A DNA stretch of 6,886 nt, from positions 1-6,886 of the forward strand of contig JBAYBO010000053.1 in NCBI GenBank assembly GCA_041669225.1, written 5' to 3'. The DNA comes from UBA1424 sp041669225. GTDB lineage: Bacteria > Bacillota_I > Bacilli_A > RFN20 > CAG-826. A program made the translations under genes and the position numbers. How positions within the stretch are numbered: position 1 is the stretch's first letter; each line of letters opens with the position of its first letter. Under the pieces are notes generated by a model. The model was given only the letters and a program-made list of their open reading frames with translations, was not told the DNA's origin and did not search any database. Of the stretch, positions 6,192 through 6,886 are shown one piece after another.

Positions 6192-6212
6192 GTAGTCATC
6201 CCCCGTGACTAC
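6192..6212 (+). other. Stem-loop with C5 loop, first of a tandem pair
   Basis: GTAGTCA (6192-6198) pairs perfectly with TGACTAC (6206-6212) around a loop of TCCCCCG. It lies 27 bp past the YolD-like stop. No T run follows, so it is not a standard terminator. It may protect the 3' end of the transcript or be part of a larger RNA structure with the next hairpin. Confidence 0.55.
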
Positions 6213-6218
6213 ACCTCT

Positions 6219-6271
6219 AGAAGGGCTCGGTTGCCCCCAAAACATTTAATTGTTCTGAGCCCTTCTTCCTT
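6219..6271 (+). terminator. Probable terminator of the polymerase-YolD operon, large structured loop
   Basis: AGAAGGGCTC (6219-6228) pairs perfectly with GAGCCCTTCT (6257-6266), ten base pairs, followed by a short T-containing tail (TCCTT). The loop is 28 bases, unusually long, and holds a C5 run (6234-6238) and a small AACA/TGTT helix (6241-6254). Read on the minus strand it also ends in AGAAG, so it has no T tail in that direction. The SigA-type promoter of the sigma gene begins 3 bp after it. Confidence 0.6.
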
Positions 6272-6273
6272 AG

Positions 6274-6302
6274 TTGAAATAAACTTCATTAAAGTTTACA
6301 AT
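6274..6302 (+). promoter_or_regulatory. SigA-type promoter of the sigma factor gene
   Basis: TTGAAA (6274-6279) and TACAAT (6297-6302) are exactly 17 bp apart, 5 of 6 each. The predicted start near 6309 gives a leader of only about 13 bases, which still contains the ribosome site AAGGA (6310-6314). No ECF-type AAC/CGTC promoter pair was seen, so autoregulation is not obvious. Confidence 0.65.
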
Positions 6303-6321
6303 TCAAGTCAAGGAACAAGAG

Positions 6322-6861
6322 ATGGCAAGCGAATTAGAACGGGCAATGATCTGTTTGCAAAATGGTGATGTCAAATGTCTTGATACCATCTATAAACTGA
6401 CATCAAAGGGTGTCTTCACGTTCGTGCTGCCCATCGTCAAAGCTTATGATTTAGCAGAAGATGTGATGCAAAGCACTTACATTCGCGCTTATGAAAATAT
6501 TGCTTCATACAAGCCAGGAACCAATCCACGTAACTGGCTGCTGACAATTGCAAAGAATCTTGCCTTTGGGGAAGTTAAGAAACGCAATCGCGAACCAAGT
6601 TACGACTTCAACGAAGAAAATGTTTCGACTGAAGGCGTCTACGATCTTGATCCAAATATTGATACCCCAACCATCGACTTAGCTAATCGCGTTCTAAATG
6701 AAGGCGAAATGAATATCATTCTCTTATACGCCATTGGGGGCTACAAGCACAGGGAAATAGCCGAAATGCTCAATCTCCCTTTAGGCACCGTAACAAGTAA
6801 GTATAACGCGGCGCTGAAAAAAATTAGGATTGCTTACGAAAAAGAAAATGAAAAAAAGTAA
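6322..6861 (+). CDS. ECF-type RNA polymerase sigma factor
   Basis: This 179-residue sigma-70-family factor of the extracytoplasmic-function size class has regions 2 and 4 only. Region 2 (about 20-91) contains DLAEDVMQSTYIRAYENI (43-60), the core-polymerase-binding helix, and PRNWLLTIAKNLAFGEVKK (69-87), the -10 recognition and melting helices. An acidic linker (92-122) follows. Region 4 (124-172) has the helix-turn-helix YKHREIAEMLNLPLGTVTSK (141-160), which reads the -35 box. The helix GEMNIILLYAIGGYKHREIA is typical of ECF region 4. Such factors direct polymerase to stress or envelope genes and are usually held by an anti-sigma factor; a gene overlapping the last 14 bases is a candidate. 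Start chosen because AAGGA sits 7 bp upstream. The regulon cannot be inferred. Confidence 0.92.
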   Translation: MASELERAMICLQNGDVKCLDTIYKLTSKGVFTFVLPIVKAYDLAEDVMQSTYIRAYENIASYKPGTNPRNWLLTIAKNLAFGEVKKRNREPSYDFNEENVSTEGVYDLDPNIDTPTIDLANRVLNEGEMNIILLYAIGGYKHREIAEMLNLPLGTVTSKYNAALKKIRIAYEKENEKK

Positions 6862-6886
6862 GAAAGAAATCTTGAAGAATCTCCGC
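6848..6886 (+). CDS. Start of gene overlapping the sigma factor, possible anti-sigma; cut by window edge
   Basis: An ATG at 6848 opens a frame of 13 codons to the window end (MKKSKKEILKNLR) with no stop. It overlaps the last 14 bases of the sigma gene in another frame. The basic, helix-forming start and the overlap with an ECF sigma gene fit a co-translated anti-sigma factor, but the sequence is too short to identify a family. No clear ribosome site is present beyond A-rich DNA, which would fit translational coupling. Confidence 0.5.
   Translation, partial: MKKSKKEILKNLR

Noticed and set aside
6192..6271. Known structured RNA (SRP RNA, T-box, common riboswitch)
   Set aside because: No SRP tetraloop or asymmetric-loop motif, no T-box sequence, and no riboswitch core recognised; the second stem is best read as a terminator.

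Overview
The window comes from an AT-rich bacterial chromosome that uses the standard bacterial code. TAA, TAG and TGA all end genes here and TGG is the only Trp codon seen, so this is not a code-4 Mycoplasma. The gene families (Y-family polymerase with a YolD partner, CvpA-like protein, LemA plus a TPM-domain lipoprotein, A/T-rich SigA-type promoters, tRNA with encoded CCA) suggest Bacillota. A Bacilli-related or deep lineage (Erysipelotrichia, Izemoplasma or Acholeplasma-like) is my inference and cannot be proven from this stretch. No mobile element, CRISPR array, integrase or phage gene was seen.

Layout. The left two thirds reads on the minus strand. From the window edge it holds a truncated class I SAM-dependent methyltransferase with a long N-terminal extension (1-819), then a two-gene unit of LemA-family protein (1719-2288) and TPM-domain lipoprotein (889-1707). 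Next come a retinol-dehydrogenase-like SDR oxidoreductase (2406-3266), a tRNA-Ala(CGC) with its own promoter and terminator (3415-3490), and a CvpA-like membrane protein (3538-4422). A 180-bp divergent control region (4423-4602) separates this from the right third, which reads on the plus strand. There, a UvrX/YqjW-type Y-family DNA polymerase (4603-5847) overlaps a YolD-like gene (5844-6164) by four bases. Two tandem hairpins (6192-6271) follow, the second looking like a terminator. Then come a SigA-type promoter, an ECF-type sigma factor (6322-6861), and the first 13 codons of an overlapping gene cut by the window edge, possibly its anti-sigma factor.

How the genes work together. Three units have internal logic. 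LemA and TPM proteins are commonly paired envelope proteins and here sit 11 bp apart. The polymerase and YolD-like protein form the usual Firmicutes translesion-synthesis pair; the polymerase has its catalytic acidic residues and a sliding-clamp motif. The ECF sigma factor and the overlapping downstream start resemble a sigma/anti-sigma operon. The methyltransferase, SDR and CvpA-like genes look like independent units. I found no clearly undescribed system. The best leads are the hairpin pair with C5 loops before the sigma gene, the very short predicted leaders of the sigma and methyltransferase genes, the NNGA variant in the SDR, and the unassigned methyltransferase.
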